Shown: positions 9,425-17,874 of the stretch, piece by piece
Position numbering within the stretch: position 1 is the first letter of the stretch
How the letters are laid out: every line of letters begins with the position of its first letter
Assembly (NCBI GenBank): GCA_963753725.1
Contig: CAVWDI010000003.1
Coordinates: 62,001 to 126,000 of the forward strand
DNA length: 64,000 nucleotides
Reading direction: 5' to 3'
Origin: CAVWDI01 sp963753725
Lineage (GTDB): Bacteria; Chloroflexota; Anaerolineae; Anaerolineales; UBA4823
Notes under the pieces: generated by a model
What the model was told of the DNA's origin: nothing
Seen by the model: the letters and a program-made list of their open reading frames with translations, nothing else
Database searches by the model: none
Translations under genes and position numbers: made by a program

Positions 9425-10255
9425 TATCCCTTGGTACTCCCCATGCCAAACCCTTGATAATATAGCGTTGAATAAACATAAAGAGGATGATTAAAGGCAG
9501 CGTGGACAGTATTGCTGCTGGAATAAGCTTACCATAATCGACATTAAACTGCCCGATAGCGCTTGCCATCGTGGTGGTGATCAAGCGCTTTTCACTGGTG
9601 GAGATAAAAGTTGTTGCGAACAGGTATTCATTCCACGAAAGGATATAAACAAAGGCATATGTCGCTGCCAAGCCCGGAACCGTGATTGGCAGAACTACTC
9701 TGACCAACGCTTGGAATCGACTGCAGCCTTCTACCATGGCTGATTCTTCAATTTCTCGTGAAACTGCCGCGAACACCGTCCGTAAGTTCCAGATCGTAAA
9801 AGGTAAGTTGATGAGCGTATTAGCCAGGATCAAAGGGTAATGCGTGTCATAAAGCCCCACTCGGACAGCCATCACGAATAGTGTAATCGCCAGTAAGATT
9901 CCAGGAAATGTGGGTACGACCATTAAAAGCTCATCATTAAACTGCGACCACTGAATTGGAACCGAGCAAATCCATAACCGGCGGGGATTCCTAACACCAA
10001 AGCCAGACCTGCGGAAATGGCTGCGACTTTGAAGCTGTTTAAAAATGACATCAACAGCTCTGGGTCCTGTACAGTGCGGAAATAATTTTGGATTGTCCAG
10101 GATTGTGGAAAAATCCCCAGAGCGAATGGTTCTGATGGTGGCCGGAAAGAGGACATGATCATCCACAGGAATGGCGATATATATATTATCCCAGTCAGGG
10201 TAAGGAAGAAATAGCTGATAGCCTTTTTCCAGGGAGATAGTTTTGTAATTAACAT
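9425..10255 (-). CDS. Sugar ABC transporter permease, MalG type (two frame breaks)
   Basis: Second permease of a CUT1 sugar importer, about 276 residues. The N-terminal part (10255 to about 9925) has the first membrane helix and IFPQSWTIQNYF; the rest has six-helix MalG features and the EAA loop EGCSRFQALVRVVLPITVPG that docks on the ATPase. One frame switch lies at about 9930-9955 (SLMMSF to LMVVPTFPG). A second near 9450 restores a normal end, GMGSTKG then TAA at 9425-9427, instead of running into the next gene. It is 3 bases downstream of MalF and 6 bases before the hydroxylase subunit, i.e. one operon. Confidence 0.82.
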
Positions 10256-10258
10256 ACC

Positions 10259-11134
10259 CTATTCCCTGTTGATTACCCGCAGAACGATGATCGATACGAT
10301 CACCGAAATCGTAAAAAGGATCATCCCAATCGCAGAAGCTTTACCAAATTCAAAGGATTGGAATGCGGTCCGGTAAACCCAAGTAGGAATGATCTCGGAG
10401 GAAAGCACTGGCCCTCCCTGGGTCATTATCCAGGTCAGGTCAAAATATGCCGCTGTGGATACAAAATCGAACATCATCAGGGTAAGCAGTAAGTTCCTGA
10501 TCGATGGGATTGTGATAAAGAATATCTGTTGAGCTCCATTAGCGCCATCAACAACAGCAGCTTCGTACAAGCCCAGATCGATGGCTTGAAGTGCAGATAA
10601 TATCATCAGCATATAGAATGGCGTGAACATCCAAACATTGGTTAGTGTGACAAAAAGCAGTGCTGTATCGGTTTGACCCAATGGAGCAAAAACGATAGGT
10701 GATCCGATAGATTTTAAGAAAATTGCGATGGGTCCCACCTGAGGATGCAGCACAAGTCGGAAAAGAATTGCGACTACCGTGGGAGTGATTGCCCAGGGGA
10801 CCAGGAAAACAGTTCTCATTGTGCGAATATAAGTTTTATTTAATGGCAGGACGTTTAGCAAGAGTGCAAAAGTGAAACCCAGAAAGGCATGTAGTAATGT
10901 GGCTCCCCCAGCATAAATGAATGTTTGCGATAATATTTTAAAAAAATTATGATGATTCCATACAGCAATGAAGTTAGAAAAATTTGAAAAATTCGCAGAT
11001 AAAGCCGTTCCTTTACCCGTAGCAAATAGGCTCAAGAAAAGAACAAATCCGCTGGGATATATGGCAAGCAGAATAAAGAACAGCATTGCCGGGAGTACAA
11101 ACCAGTACGCTGTATGGATTCTAATTTTTGGCAT
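10259..11134 (-). CDS. Sugar ABC transporter permease, MalF/UgpA type
   Basis: A 291-residue permease with six predicted membrane helices and the EAA loop (YEAAVVDGANGAQQIFFITIPSIR) of the binding-protein-dependent transport family. It forms the channel with the MalG-type permease encoded 3 bases downstream. The lipoprotein gene lies 136 bases upstream, with a 12-bp stem-loop between them. No ATPase gene is present, which is usual for CUT1 systems that share one MsmK-like ATPase. Confidence 0.9.
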   Translation of the reverse strand: MPKIRIHTAYWFVLPAMLFFILLAIYPSGFVLFLSLFATGKGTALSANFSNFSNFIAVWNHHNFFKILSQTFIYAGGATLLHAFLGFTFALLLNVLPLNKTYIRTMRTVFLVPWAITPTVVAILFRLVLHPQVGPIAIFLKSIGSPIVFAPLGQTDTALLFVTLTNVWMFTPFYMLMILSALQAIDLGLYEAAVVDGANGAQQIFFITIPSIRNLLLTLMMFDFVSTAAYFDLTWIMTQGGPVLSSEIIPTWVYRTAFQSFEFGKASAIGMILFTISVIVSIIVLRVINRE

Positions 11135-11214
11135 GTTTATTTGAACAACAAAATTGTAATTATAAAACCGTGGTTCTTATTGGATTCAATTGGTAATAAA
11201 AGTGGAATAGTTTT

Positions 11215-11243
11215 ATAGGGGCGATGGATTACATCGCCCCTAT
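11215..11243 (-). repeat. Perfect 12-bp stem-loop between binding protein and permease genes
   Basis: ATAGGGGCGATG (11215-11226) pairs perfectly with CATCGCCCCTAT (11232-11243) around a 5-base loop. There is only a weak T-run after it on the minus strand, so it is more likely an mRNA-stabilising or partially terminating element, as known between malE and malF of enteric bacteria. The AGGGGCG core recurs in a second palindrome at 56665-56688. Confidence 0.6.
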
Positions 11244-11270
11244 CATTACTTTATGGTCTAAATTTCCTGA

Positions 11271-12599
11271 TTAATCGTATTGCGACAGGATTTCATCCCA
11301 TTCTGCTGCAGCTTGGGCTAAAGCTTCTTCTGCTGTCATCTCACCGAGATAGGCAGCCTGGAGATAGGTGCGCATAATACCATTGAGCGCATCGCTCTCA
11401 GGATACTGGTTGGCGGGGATCACACCAGGCTGTTCAACTGCCTGGGCAGCAACAGCTAAAGGTCCATCCTGGAACATTGGGTCCTCGAGAGCTGCGACAT
11501 TTGGCGGCATGTTATTCGTGGCCACATTCCACCGGGTCAGGATATCATCGCTGGTCATGAATTCGATGAATTTCCAGGCTTCGTCTTTATGTTCGGAAAG
11601 TGGAGAAATACCAAATGCAGTACCACCTGTGATATTACCAGGAACATCTCCGACGGTCATCGGTGCAACGCATACTTCGAAATCTGGATGCCCGCTTTGG
11701 ATGATTCCAATGAACCACGGACCATCCTCGAACATGGCTACCTTGTCGCTGACCATCAGGTCTACCATCTGGTTCAGGTCCATGCTGGTGAATCCTTCGG
11801 GCATGCTTGGTTCCAGGCTGATTAAATATTCAAGCGCCTTCACACCCTCAGGGCTGCTGAATGCAGCACGGTTGTTCTCAATAATCTTTCCGCCACCCTG
11901 GAGCAGGATCGGCCAGAACTGCCATTCTGTCGCGTAGTCGGTTGAAGATCCGACCAGACCGAACCCATAGGTACCTTCATCTTTATTGGTCAATTGCGCG
12001 GATATTTCGGCCAGATCATCCCAGGTCCAACCGAGTTCGGGGATATCGATGCCGGCTTCTTCAAACATTTTGCAATTAACAAGAAAGACTGATGCACCTG
12101 CCCGCCATGGGATAGCATAAATCTCACCGTTGACTTTTGCATAACTTTGACCGGCTGTGGTAAAGCGTTTTTCAAAATCCTCTTTGTCGACATAGTCTTC
12201 CAGCGACATGATCAAATCGTTGGTTACAGCTGAGGCTGTCCAGAAGCTCATAAACACATCTGGCGGGTTTCCAGCATTGGTGGTGAGCACCAGCTTGTTA
12301 TAGTTATCATTGGCCGGTACACTGTCCACTTTAACTTTGATTCCCGGGTTTGCCTCTTCGAATTCTTTGACATAGTCCAATTCAATATCAGGATTATCAG
12401 CCTGCCGCATGTAAGTAATTTCGACAACTTCAGGAGCAGGTTCCTCTGCTTCTGCGGGTGCCTCTTCTTCTGCGGGCGCTTCCACTTCTGCAGGAGCTTC
12501 AACTTCAGGAGCCGCCGTTGGCTGCGGTTGGCAGCCGGCGAGAATAAAACTCGCGACCACCAAAATGGCTAATACTATTTTTGTTATGTTCTTAAACAT
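11271..12599 (-). CDS. Sugar ABC transporter substrate-binding lipoprotein
   Basis: Extracellular binding protein (SBP_bac_1 family), 442 residues. It has a signal peptide ending in the lipobox LAGC, so Cys23 is the likely lipid-modified residue. An Ala/Glu/Pro-rich linker (about residues 28-60) tethers the binding domain. The mature domain has the typical YxxxxxNAGNPPDV and YGFGL stretches. The start has GGAGG 5 bases upstream. Codes for the first structural component of the importer; the eIF2B-like gene lies 131 bases upstream on the same strand. The ligand is not evident; the neighbouring FGGY kinase suggests a sugar, polyol or sugar acid. Confidence 0.92.
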   Translation of the reverse strand: MFKNITKIVLAILVVASFILAGCQPQPTAAPEVEAPAEVEAPAEEEAPAEAEEPAPEVVEITYMRQADNPDIELDYVKEFEEANPGIKVKVDSVPANDNYNKLVLTTNAGNPPDVFMSFWTASAVTNDLIMSLEDYVDKEDFEKRFTTAGQSYAKVNGEIYAIPWRAGASVFLVNCKMFEEAGIDIPELGWTWDDLAEISAQLTNKDEGTYGFGLVGSSTDYATEWQFWPILLQGGGKIIENNRAAFSSPEGVKALEYLISLEPSMPEGFTSMDLNQMVDLMVSDKVAMFEDGPWFIGIIQSGHPDFEVCVAPMTVGDVPGNITGGTAFGISPLSEHKDEAWKFIEFMTSDDILTRWNVATNNMPPNVAALEDPMFQDGPLAVAAQAVEQPGVIPANQYPESDALNGIMRTYLQAAYLGEMTAEEALAQAAAEWDEILSQYD

Positions 12600-12730
12600 T
12601 TTTCCTCCAAATTATTTCAATTAGATACTTTTCCTGACTCGACATACAACAAAATGATCCTGGTTCACCTCCTAATATATAAAATTCGACATTGCTCTAT
12701 ATCTCTCGCCTATTTATTTTTCAGCGAAAA

Positions 12731-13687
12731 TTAGTTATTTCCTGTTATTCCTTCACGGAGTTGTTGGACCAGCCAGCCGCTCACAGGCATGTTTGAAATT
12801 ATGGATGGAATTTCACTGGCTTCAATTATTCCTACTTCAGTGGCATAAGCGTTGATCAGATTCGGCGGCGTAATATCAAAAAAACTGCCTGTTATATGGA
12901 GGGATGGGTTTGTGAAATCCATCCCCAGGTCTTGGGCGCTGATCGGATTGAAATAAAAATCACTCCATTGAATCCGGTTGATCTTATTGCTGTCGGCGAC
13001 AATATACAAAGGTTTACCGTATTTTTGGCAAAATACAGCTGCCGGGTAAGCGCCGATCTTCCCGACGACGGAACCATCCTGGTTGATTATCTCCGCGCCT
13101 GACAGCATTAGGTGTGAATTTTCGATTGTGGCGGGCATGGCGGCATCGATCGTAATTTGTACACTCAGGTTTTTTTCCGCAAGCCGTTTTGCTGTTTCCC
13201 ATCCGTCATTATTTGGTCGAGACTTAGTCACTCTTACCGACTTTAGTTTTTCCATGTGGTGCAATTCCAACAATACCCCCAGTACTGTCTCAGATAGGGT
13301 ATGGGTATACACCACGGCATTGGGTGGAAGAATTGCGGCAAGATCCTGAGCAATCCTTTTTCGATTGGATATTGGGTCTGTCGTGTCTTTGCTGAGTGCT
13401 TCAAGTTGATTTTTAAGTATATCTACACCGGAATTATCGGTGGATGCATTCTCAAGTAAAAGTAGAATGCGGTTGATATTATTTAGCGGTGGCGCATAAG
13501 GCGGCAGGGAAGGGAGAAGGAAACTTATATTCTCATGAAGTACTTCAGTTAAACCAGAAACACTTGTCTCCTTGCTCTCAAGAAGAAGATTTATCAGGAC
13601 CCTTAGAACTTCGCGGCCGCTATGGGCGGCATGCAGCTCGATTCTCTGAAATCGATCTACCAGTTGTACTACTTCTTGATTGATCAT
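12731..13687 (-). CDS. eIF-2B alpha/beta/delta-related protein, catalytic residues apparently missing
   Basis: A 318-residue protein. The C-terminal two thirds follow the IF-2B fold shared by methylthioribose-1-phosphate isomerase (MtnA), ribose-1,5-bisphosphate isomerase and eIF2B subunits: VRVTKSRPNNDGWETAKRLAE, then TIDAAMPATIENSHLMLSGAEIINQDG, then GKIGAYPAAVFCQKYGKPLYIVADS. In the isomerases a Cys precedes the ETRP-like motif and an Asp lies in the GAD motif; here these read VTKSRP and GAE. So an isomerase role is doubtful and a sugar-phosphate or nucleotide-sensing role is possible (inference). First gene of the catabolic cluster by position. Confidence 0.6.
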   Translation of the reverse strand: MINQEVVQLVDRFQRIELHAAHSGREVLRVLINLLLESKETSVSGLTEVLHENISFLLPSLPPYAPPLNNINRILLLLENASTDNSGVDILKNQLEALSKDTTDPISNRKRIAQDLAAILPPNAVVYTHTLSETVLGVLLELHHMEKLKSVRVTKSRPNNDGWETAKRLAEKNLSVQITIDAAMPATIENSHLMLSGAEIINQDGSVVGKIGAYPAAVFCQKYGKPLYIVADSNKINRIQWSDFYFNPISAQDLGMDFTNPSLHITGSFFDITPPNLINAYATEVGIIEASEIPSIISNMPVSGWLVQQLREGITGNN

Positions 13688-14282
13688 TAGTTGCGACTTA
13701 ATTTTCTACGAAGTAACAAGTTTTTTGCCTTATTTGATTGTGGTTAAATTAATGCGTGAGCATTCCAAACCAGAACCACCCCCCGATGGTGATGATTGCT
13801 GTCTTACCGAAAAAATTCCAATATGGAATTATGACTCTAAGCATGGAGCATATTCAATCCCGGCATATGTACGATTAATGATCGAATAATACATAATATA
13901 TGCTCGTATGTCAATAGACAACCATCATTTTTATGTGCAAAATAAGTGCATATGGAAAAAATTAAGCTTAAATCTCACCAAATAATTGTAGTTGCAGACG
14001 GAATAACCGATGGCAAAAAAGTCGCCTGTATGTCACCCCCCATATTTGTCCTTTAGAAACAGTCTATCTTTATGGTTTTTCTACAAATCTCCTCCCAGGT
14101 TATCATTAATCGAAAATCACTCATAATCGGTTGATGGAGCCCGGCCTCCAATAGGGTAGATGAAATAGAACTCGTCTCAAAAATATTGAGTAAATGCCCC
14201 CTATAAAATATTAACTTAATACAGAAACGAAAGGGCAGTTGATTTATTTTCAGCTGCCCTTTTTTGAGAACACTTTCAAAGA
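13688..14282. other. Non-coding gap
   Basis: A 595-base stretch without a supported gene. Short open frames (for example 13755-13889 and 13951-14055 on the plus strand) lack ribosome sites and recognisable features. It should hold the promoter of the eIF2B-like gene (read leftwards) and contains the terminator at 14230-14262. Confidence 0.4.
14230..14262 (-). terminator. Intrinsic terminator, probably bidirectional
   Basis: AAAGGGCAGTTGA (14230-14242) pairs with TCAGCTGCCCTTT (14250-14262), 13 bp with one G-T pair and a 7-base loop. On the plus strand it is followed by more T residues; on the minus strand it is followed by TTTCGTTT. By position it ends the minus-strand transcript of the two exported proteins upstream (14283-15647). 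Confidence 0.75.
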
Positions 14283-15178
14283 TTAATCTGCGAAGATTAT
14301 CCCCGGATGTTCACCGCCGGGTACGCTCACATCAACGCCAAGTGTCGATGAATAAAGTATTTCAGGTTTGATCGAACTGGCGACTTCTTCTCCAGCCAAT
14401 CCATTAACAAAAGATTAAGACCGGCTTCATGTACGGTTATGCTGGGTAATTTATCTCCGTCAGCATACAGCAGGATTTCTCCCTGCTTCCAACCCGCGAC
14501 GACATTGTCCACTGCCGCGGCTCCAGCCATATCGACCACAACCTGTGCAGTCTCTCTCATCATTTGATCGGCTTCGGGTTCGAGAAGGAGATCGATTCCC
14601 TCAATCGCGACGGAATTATCATCCGCGATATCAAACTGGATCGGAGCTTCCATCACCAGCGTAAGCGGTGTACTGACTTCCTTTTCCAGATCGGTCGTCC
14701 TGACATCAACCTGAACAATCGAAGTATCCATCCATTTTGTCACCATTTTCTGGTTGCTGGGTGGAATAAAATAATATGTATTTTCGATCATCATGTTGTT
14801 TAATAAACCAAAGGCCGTGTCTTGCTCTTCTTCAGTCCAATTGCTGCTGATGAGCTGCTGAAAAGAGTTGCCCACAAGGCTGTCCAGTCTCATTGATCCG
14901 CTTCCATACAGTAACCTGAGATGATCGATGAGGTCAGTATAATCAAGAGCGCCTTCTGCGACCGCATCCATAACCTCTGGACCCAATAATTGGGATAACT
15001 CTTCATGCGTGTACCCACCAGCGTCCATTTTTCCTGATTCCTTATTGAATACGATATCCAGGTGAAGCTTGTTCTGCGGATTAGGATCATCGTCGCTGCC
15101 GGCCAACCCTTGGATGGGTAAAATCAAAGCAGCGACCAAGACTGCAGCTAAAACATATAATATTAAACGCCTACCCAT
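14283..15178 (-). CDS. Exported protein of unknown function (frame break near the 3' end)
   Basis: Begins with a clear signal peptide (hydrophobic residues 4-20, LAG cleavage region) and an acidic mature part with no family I recognise. At about 14405-14415, in a T-rich run, the frame seems to shift. Continuing in the original frame gives a basic odd tail, whereas the other frame gives GLAGEEVASSIKPEILYSST and a stop at 14283-14285, which fits the rest better. The sequence YTHEELSQLL resembles YTQEELDRLF in the gene just upstream, so the two may be distant paralogues or interact. The pair probably forms an operon with a 13-base gap. Function unknown. Confidence 0.6.
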
Positions 15179-15191
15179 AGTTATCTCCTTT

Positions 15192-15647
15192 TCATGTATT
15201 TGAATTATTACTTTGTAACTTAATATTTACCTTAAACCCGAATGGAAGGTTATCGACAAACCTTCCAATTAGATAAAGGTTATTTCTCAAAGTTGGGTAA
15301 TTATCCTCAACCTGGGTCAAAAGATTTCCATCAGCTTGTTGGGCGTTTAAATTAAACGCCAGGTTCACCAGGATTTGAAACAATCGATCCAATTCCTCTT
15401 GGGTGTACGTGATATCAAACAGGTTTTCACTTTCATCGCTTGAAATTGATGTTTTCCCCCGTTTAATTTCAAAAGTAAGCTCTTCCTCTGCCTGGAACAT
15501 TTTCATGATCGAATGAAGGTTATCCCCCTCGGTTGCCGTCAGTGATGGTATTGGCAGTACAATCTGGTCTACAAATTGGGTGTACGCAAATGTAGCAAGG
15601 CAAGCAACTACAAGAACAAGCATCAAAACAATTACGAAATATTTCAC
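15192..15647 (-). CDS. Membrane-anchored protein of unknown function
   Basis: About 151 residues with one N-terminal membrane helix (VIVLMLVLVVACLATFAY) and a soluble outer part; not recognised. I chose the GTG at 15647 because AAAGGAGG stands 5 bases before it; the longer frame to 15677 would put that ribosome site inside the gene. It shares a YTQEEL segment with the downstream exported protein. A TATACT -10-like box is present on the minus strand at 15751-15756. Confidence 0.55.
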   Translation of the reverse strand: MKYFVIVLMLVLVVACLATFAYTQFVDQIVLPIPSLTATEGDNLHSIMKMFQAEEELTFEIKRGKTSISSDESENLFDITYTQEELDRLFQILVNLAFNLNAQQADGNLLTQVEDNYPTLRNNLYLIGRFVDNLPFGFKVNIKLQSNNSNT

Positions 15648-15954
15648 GTACACCTCCTTTCTATGATTGGTAATCAAACGCGGAAATCAGGCAGCAGTAA
15701 TTATTTTCGGTGCTCTGAAACAGTACTGATAAATAACCTCCTTTCAGGTTAGTATAAAGCTTGTAACAGCTTATTATATGATTGATTTAAAAATATGACT
15801 ATTTGAACTAAGTGTATTTTAATTTTTAAAAACAAAATTTGTGAAGAGTAACTTTGATTTTAATTGATATTGACGACTTGATTTGTGTATAAAACTAATT
15901 ATTTCGCATAGACTTGGGTAAAAATCTGAATATTTCGAGAAAATCAACAAAATC

Positions 15955-15982
15955 TTGACCAGCTTCAGGCATTAATTATAAT
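15955..15982 (+). promoter_or_regulatory. Sigma-70-type promoter of the SRPBCC gene
   Basis: TTGACC (15955-15960), a 16-base spacer and a perfect TATAAT (15977-15982). Expected start of transcription near 15989, about 40 bases before the ATG at 16030. It lies in a 350-base divergent AT-rich gap in which nothing else was seen apart from the minus-strand -10-like box near 15751. Confidence 0.75.
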
Positions 15983-16029
15983 AAACAGGCAAAACGCTGG
16001 TCTCAGTTCTATTCAAGAAAGAGGCATTT

Positions 16030-16482
16030 ATGAAAACAATTCAACACACAAAATCCTTCCAGATATCTGCATCTATCGAAGAGCTATTCCCATTGTTCAC
16101 TCCAGAGGGTGAAAAACTGTGGGTTCCTGGTTGGGACTATGAAAATGTTATGGGAACGACCGAACTATCTGAAGATTATCTCTTTACCACCAGAACCCAT
16201 GATCATGGAACTACAGATGCAATTTGGATCGTAAAGAAATTTGATCCCAAAGCGTATTTCGTTCAATACTACAAAATAGAACCTGAAGATAAGATTGGGA
16301 TTGTAACAGTGGCGTGTACTGAATTAGAGTATGAGGGTACAAAGGTTCAGGTAGCGTATAAATATATGGCGCTTTCAGTTGTTGGGGAGCAATTTATATC
16401 TGAATTTAACGAAGATGCTTACGAAGAATTCATCAATGAATGGCAGACATTGCTGAGAAATTATTTTGATAATCGGAGTTAA
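16030..16482 (+). CDS. SRPBCC (START/Bet v1-like) family protein
   Basis: A 150-residue soluble protein. The N-terminal strand SFQISASIEELFPLFTPEGEKLW, the WVPGWDYE loop and the C-terminal long helix (EFINEWQTLLRNYF) are typical of small SRPBCC lipid/hydrophobic-ligand-binding proteins. It has its own strong promoter and AAGAGG just before the start. The next gene (ASCH-like) is 82 bases downstream in the same direction. Ligand unknown. Confidence 0.7.
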   Translation: MKTIQHTKSFQISASIEELFPLFTPEGEKLWVPGWDYENVMGTTELSEDYLFTTRTHDHGTTDAIWIVKKFDPKAYFVQYYKIEPEDKIGIVTVACTELEYEGTKVQVAYKYMALSVVGEQFISEFNEDAYEEFINEWQTLLRNYFDNRS

Positions 16483-16564
16483 CATCTGAATCCAAAAAGT
16501 GGGTGATGCTGATAGAATCCGAACTAACCGGACTAAGAATAATTTTTTTCTAAGGAGCAAAACA

Positions 16565-16990
16565 ATGGACCATGTCGTTTATTTAGATGCCAAAGCAAAA
16601 GAAATGGAGAAATTACTGGGTGGAAAGAAAACAATGATCATACGAGGCGCCGCTGGTCGTAAAATGCCTTATGGCAAAGTCAACGTTGGAGATGTTTTAT
16701 ATTTCATCAACAATAACGCAGAAGGGCTGATCAAAGCTAACGCCAGCGTCAAGAGTGTTTTCAATTCCGAAAAAATGTCCAAGGTAGAGTCATCAAAATT
16801 CCTGGTGGGTTTTCAAGACAAATTACAATTGACGAAAACACAATTCAACCGCTGGGCTGGAAAAAGGTATATCGTTTTAATTGAAGTAGATGAAGTCGAA
16901 TCAGTCGAGCCATTCCCGATTGATAAAAGCGATTATGGCAACATGGACGATTGGCTGCCTGTGGAGAATATTGAAAGCATAAAAGAGTAA
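16565..16990 (+). CDS. ASCH/PUA-like domain protein
   Basis: A 141-residue soluble protein. The pattern KKTMIIRGAAGRKMPYGKVNVGDVLYFINN followed by basic strands and a C-terminal YIVLIEVDEVE strand is like ASCH/EVE/PUA-type RNA-binding barrels, but the similarity is only by pattern. The ATG at 16565 is chosen over the frame opening at 16499 because AAGGAG stands 8 bases before it. Might act on RNA or modified bases (inference). Confidence 0.45.
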   Translation: MDHVVYLDAKAKEMEKLLGGKKTMIIRGAAGRKMPYGKVNVGDVLYFINNNAEGLIKANASVKSVFNSEKMSKVESSKFLVGFQDKLQLTKTQFNRWAGKRYIVLIEVDEVESVEPFPIDKSDYGNMDDWLPVENIESIKE

Positions 16991-17109
16991 CTATTCAGCC
17001 ATATTCTTTAACGTAGAATAATTAGGGCACCATGCTGAAATCGACTGGTCTCTCGCCCGCGATAATTACCAGCTTCTTCCCTGCATCTAGAAATTGTATG
17101 CAGCAAATC

Positions 17110-17526
17110 CTACAGTTCTACAACCAGCGTTCCGTTTTCCTTTTTTACGTTGATATGTTTAACCGGTTTTTCAGCCGAACCGGATAGGACATTGCCATCA
17201 TAATCGTATGTAGCTTTTCCCATACTGCAGCACTGGATGGTCTCTGTACCAGGCACTGGGTCCAGTTTGCGGCCGGCATGTTCGCATTTATTTTCAAAGG
17301 CGCGGAAATTTCCGGCCCCATCCTGCAGAACCAGCAATCGAACCGGCAGGTTATCTCCTTCGAGATGGACAGCGCCGTAAGGTTCTGAAAGCTCAGGCGC
17401 TTTGCTCAGGTCGATCACCAGTTTGCCGTCTGTATATTTCCAACTGTTTGCATCCACGGGTGGTTTTGTCGCCGGGATGCCAAAGATACGCTGGAAGATG
17501 TTGCGTTTAAGGGTTTTTGTGGTCAT
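17110..17526 (-). CDS. Rieske-like protein with an altered cluster site
   Basis: A 138-residue soluble protein. The second half follows the Rieske fold: NKCEHAGRKLDPVPG (Cys81, His83) and then QCCSMGKATYDYDG. In a normal Rieske site the second motif is CxxH; here it reads Cys99-Cys100-Ser-Met102, so the second His is missing and two adjacent Cys are present. The protein may bind a different cluster or none. I think relatives with CCSxGK exist in other Chloroflexota, but this could not be checked. Single gene, with the start codon preceded by GGAGGATAAAC. Confidence 0.65.
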   Translation of the reverse strand: MTTKTLKRNIFQRIFGIPATKPPVDANSWKYTDGKLVIDLSKAPELSEPYGAVHLEGDNLPVRLLVLQDGAGNFRAFENKCEHAGRKLDPVPGTETIQCCSMGKATYDYDGNVLSGSAEKPVKHINVKKENGTLVVEL

Positions 17527-17874
17527 GTTTATCCTCCGTATAATGTGATTTTGTTATCTAGCAGCTTGATACTATGGCATTAAGGGCAAGGAATAAAGCT
17601 GAAAATTCTCTCGACCGCTTTATCTGACCAATTAGCGGCCTTTCTGGCGCAAAACATTTTTCAAATGCCACCTTTTTTCCAGTTTTCGTGATTTAATTTT
17701 ACCAAATATAATAGAGTTTATTGATCGGCATGGTTTATCTCCTTTTTTTTGTGAAGGAAATTCATGAAGTAGAAAATCTGTGCTTATCAATCCTTTGTAT
17801 ATATGTCTGGTCGTGAAAATCCACATAAAAAAATGGATATAAGATATACACACTTAGTGTAAAATTTCGGTAAG
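17527..17874. other. Divergent intergenic region
   Basis: A 348-base AT-rich gap between the Rieske-like gene (leftward) and the sensor kinase (rightward). It should hold both promoters. No TGTTAC-type repeat array of the kind seen at 20.7, 31.9 and 33.0 kb was found here. Confidence 0.35.

Noticed and set aside
13755..14055. Two short plus-strand frames in the gap after the eIF2B-like gene
   Set aside because: Neither has a ribosome site or similarity I can name; compositions do not exclude chance.
15745..15775. Fourth PhoB-type array on the minus strand near TGTTAC before the 15.6 kb gene
   Set aside because: Only one clear half-site with an overlapping -10-like box; no repeats further upstream.
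17632..17853. 73-codon minus-strand frame before the sensor kinase
   Set aside because: AT-rich, no ribosome site, atypical residue use; lies in a promoter region.
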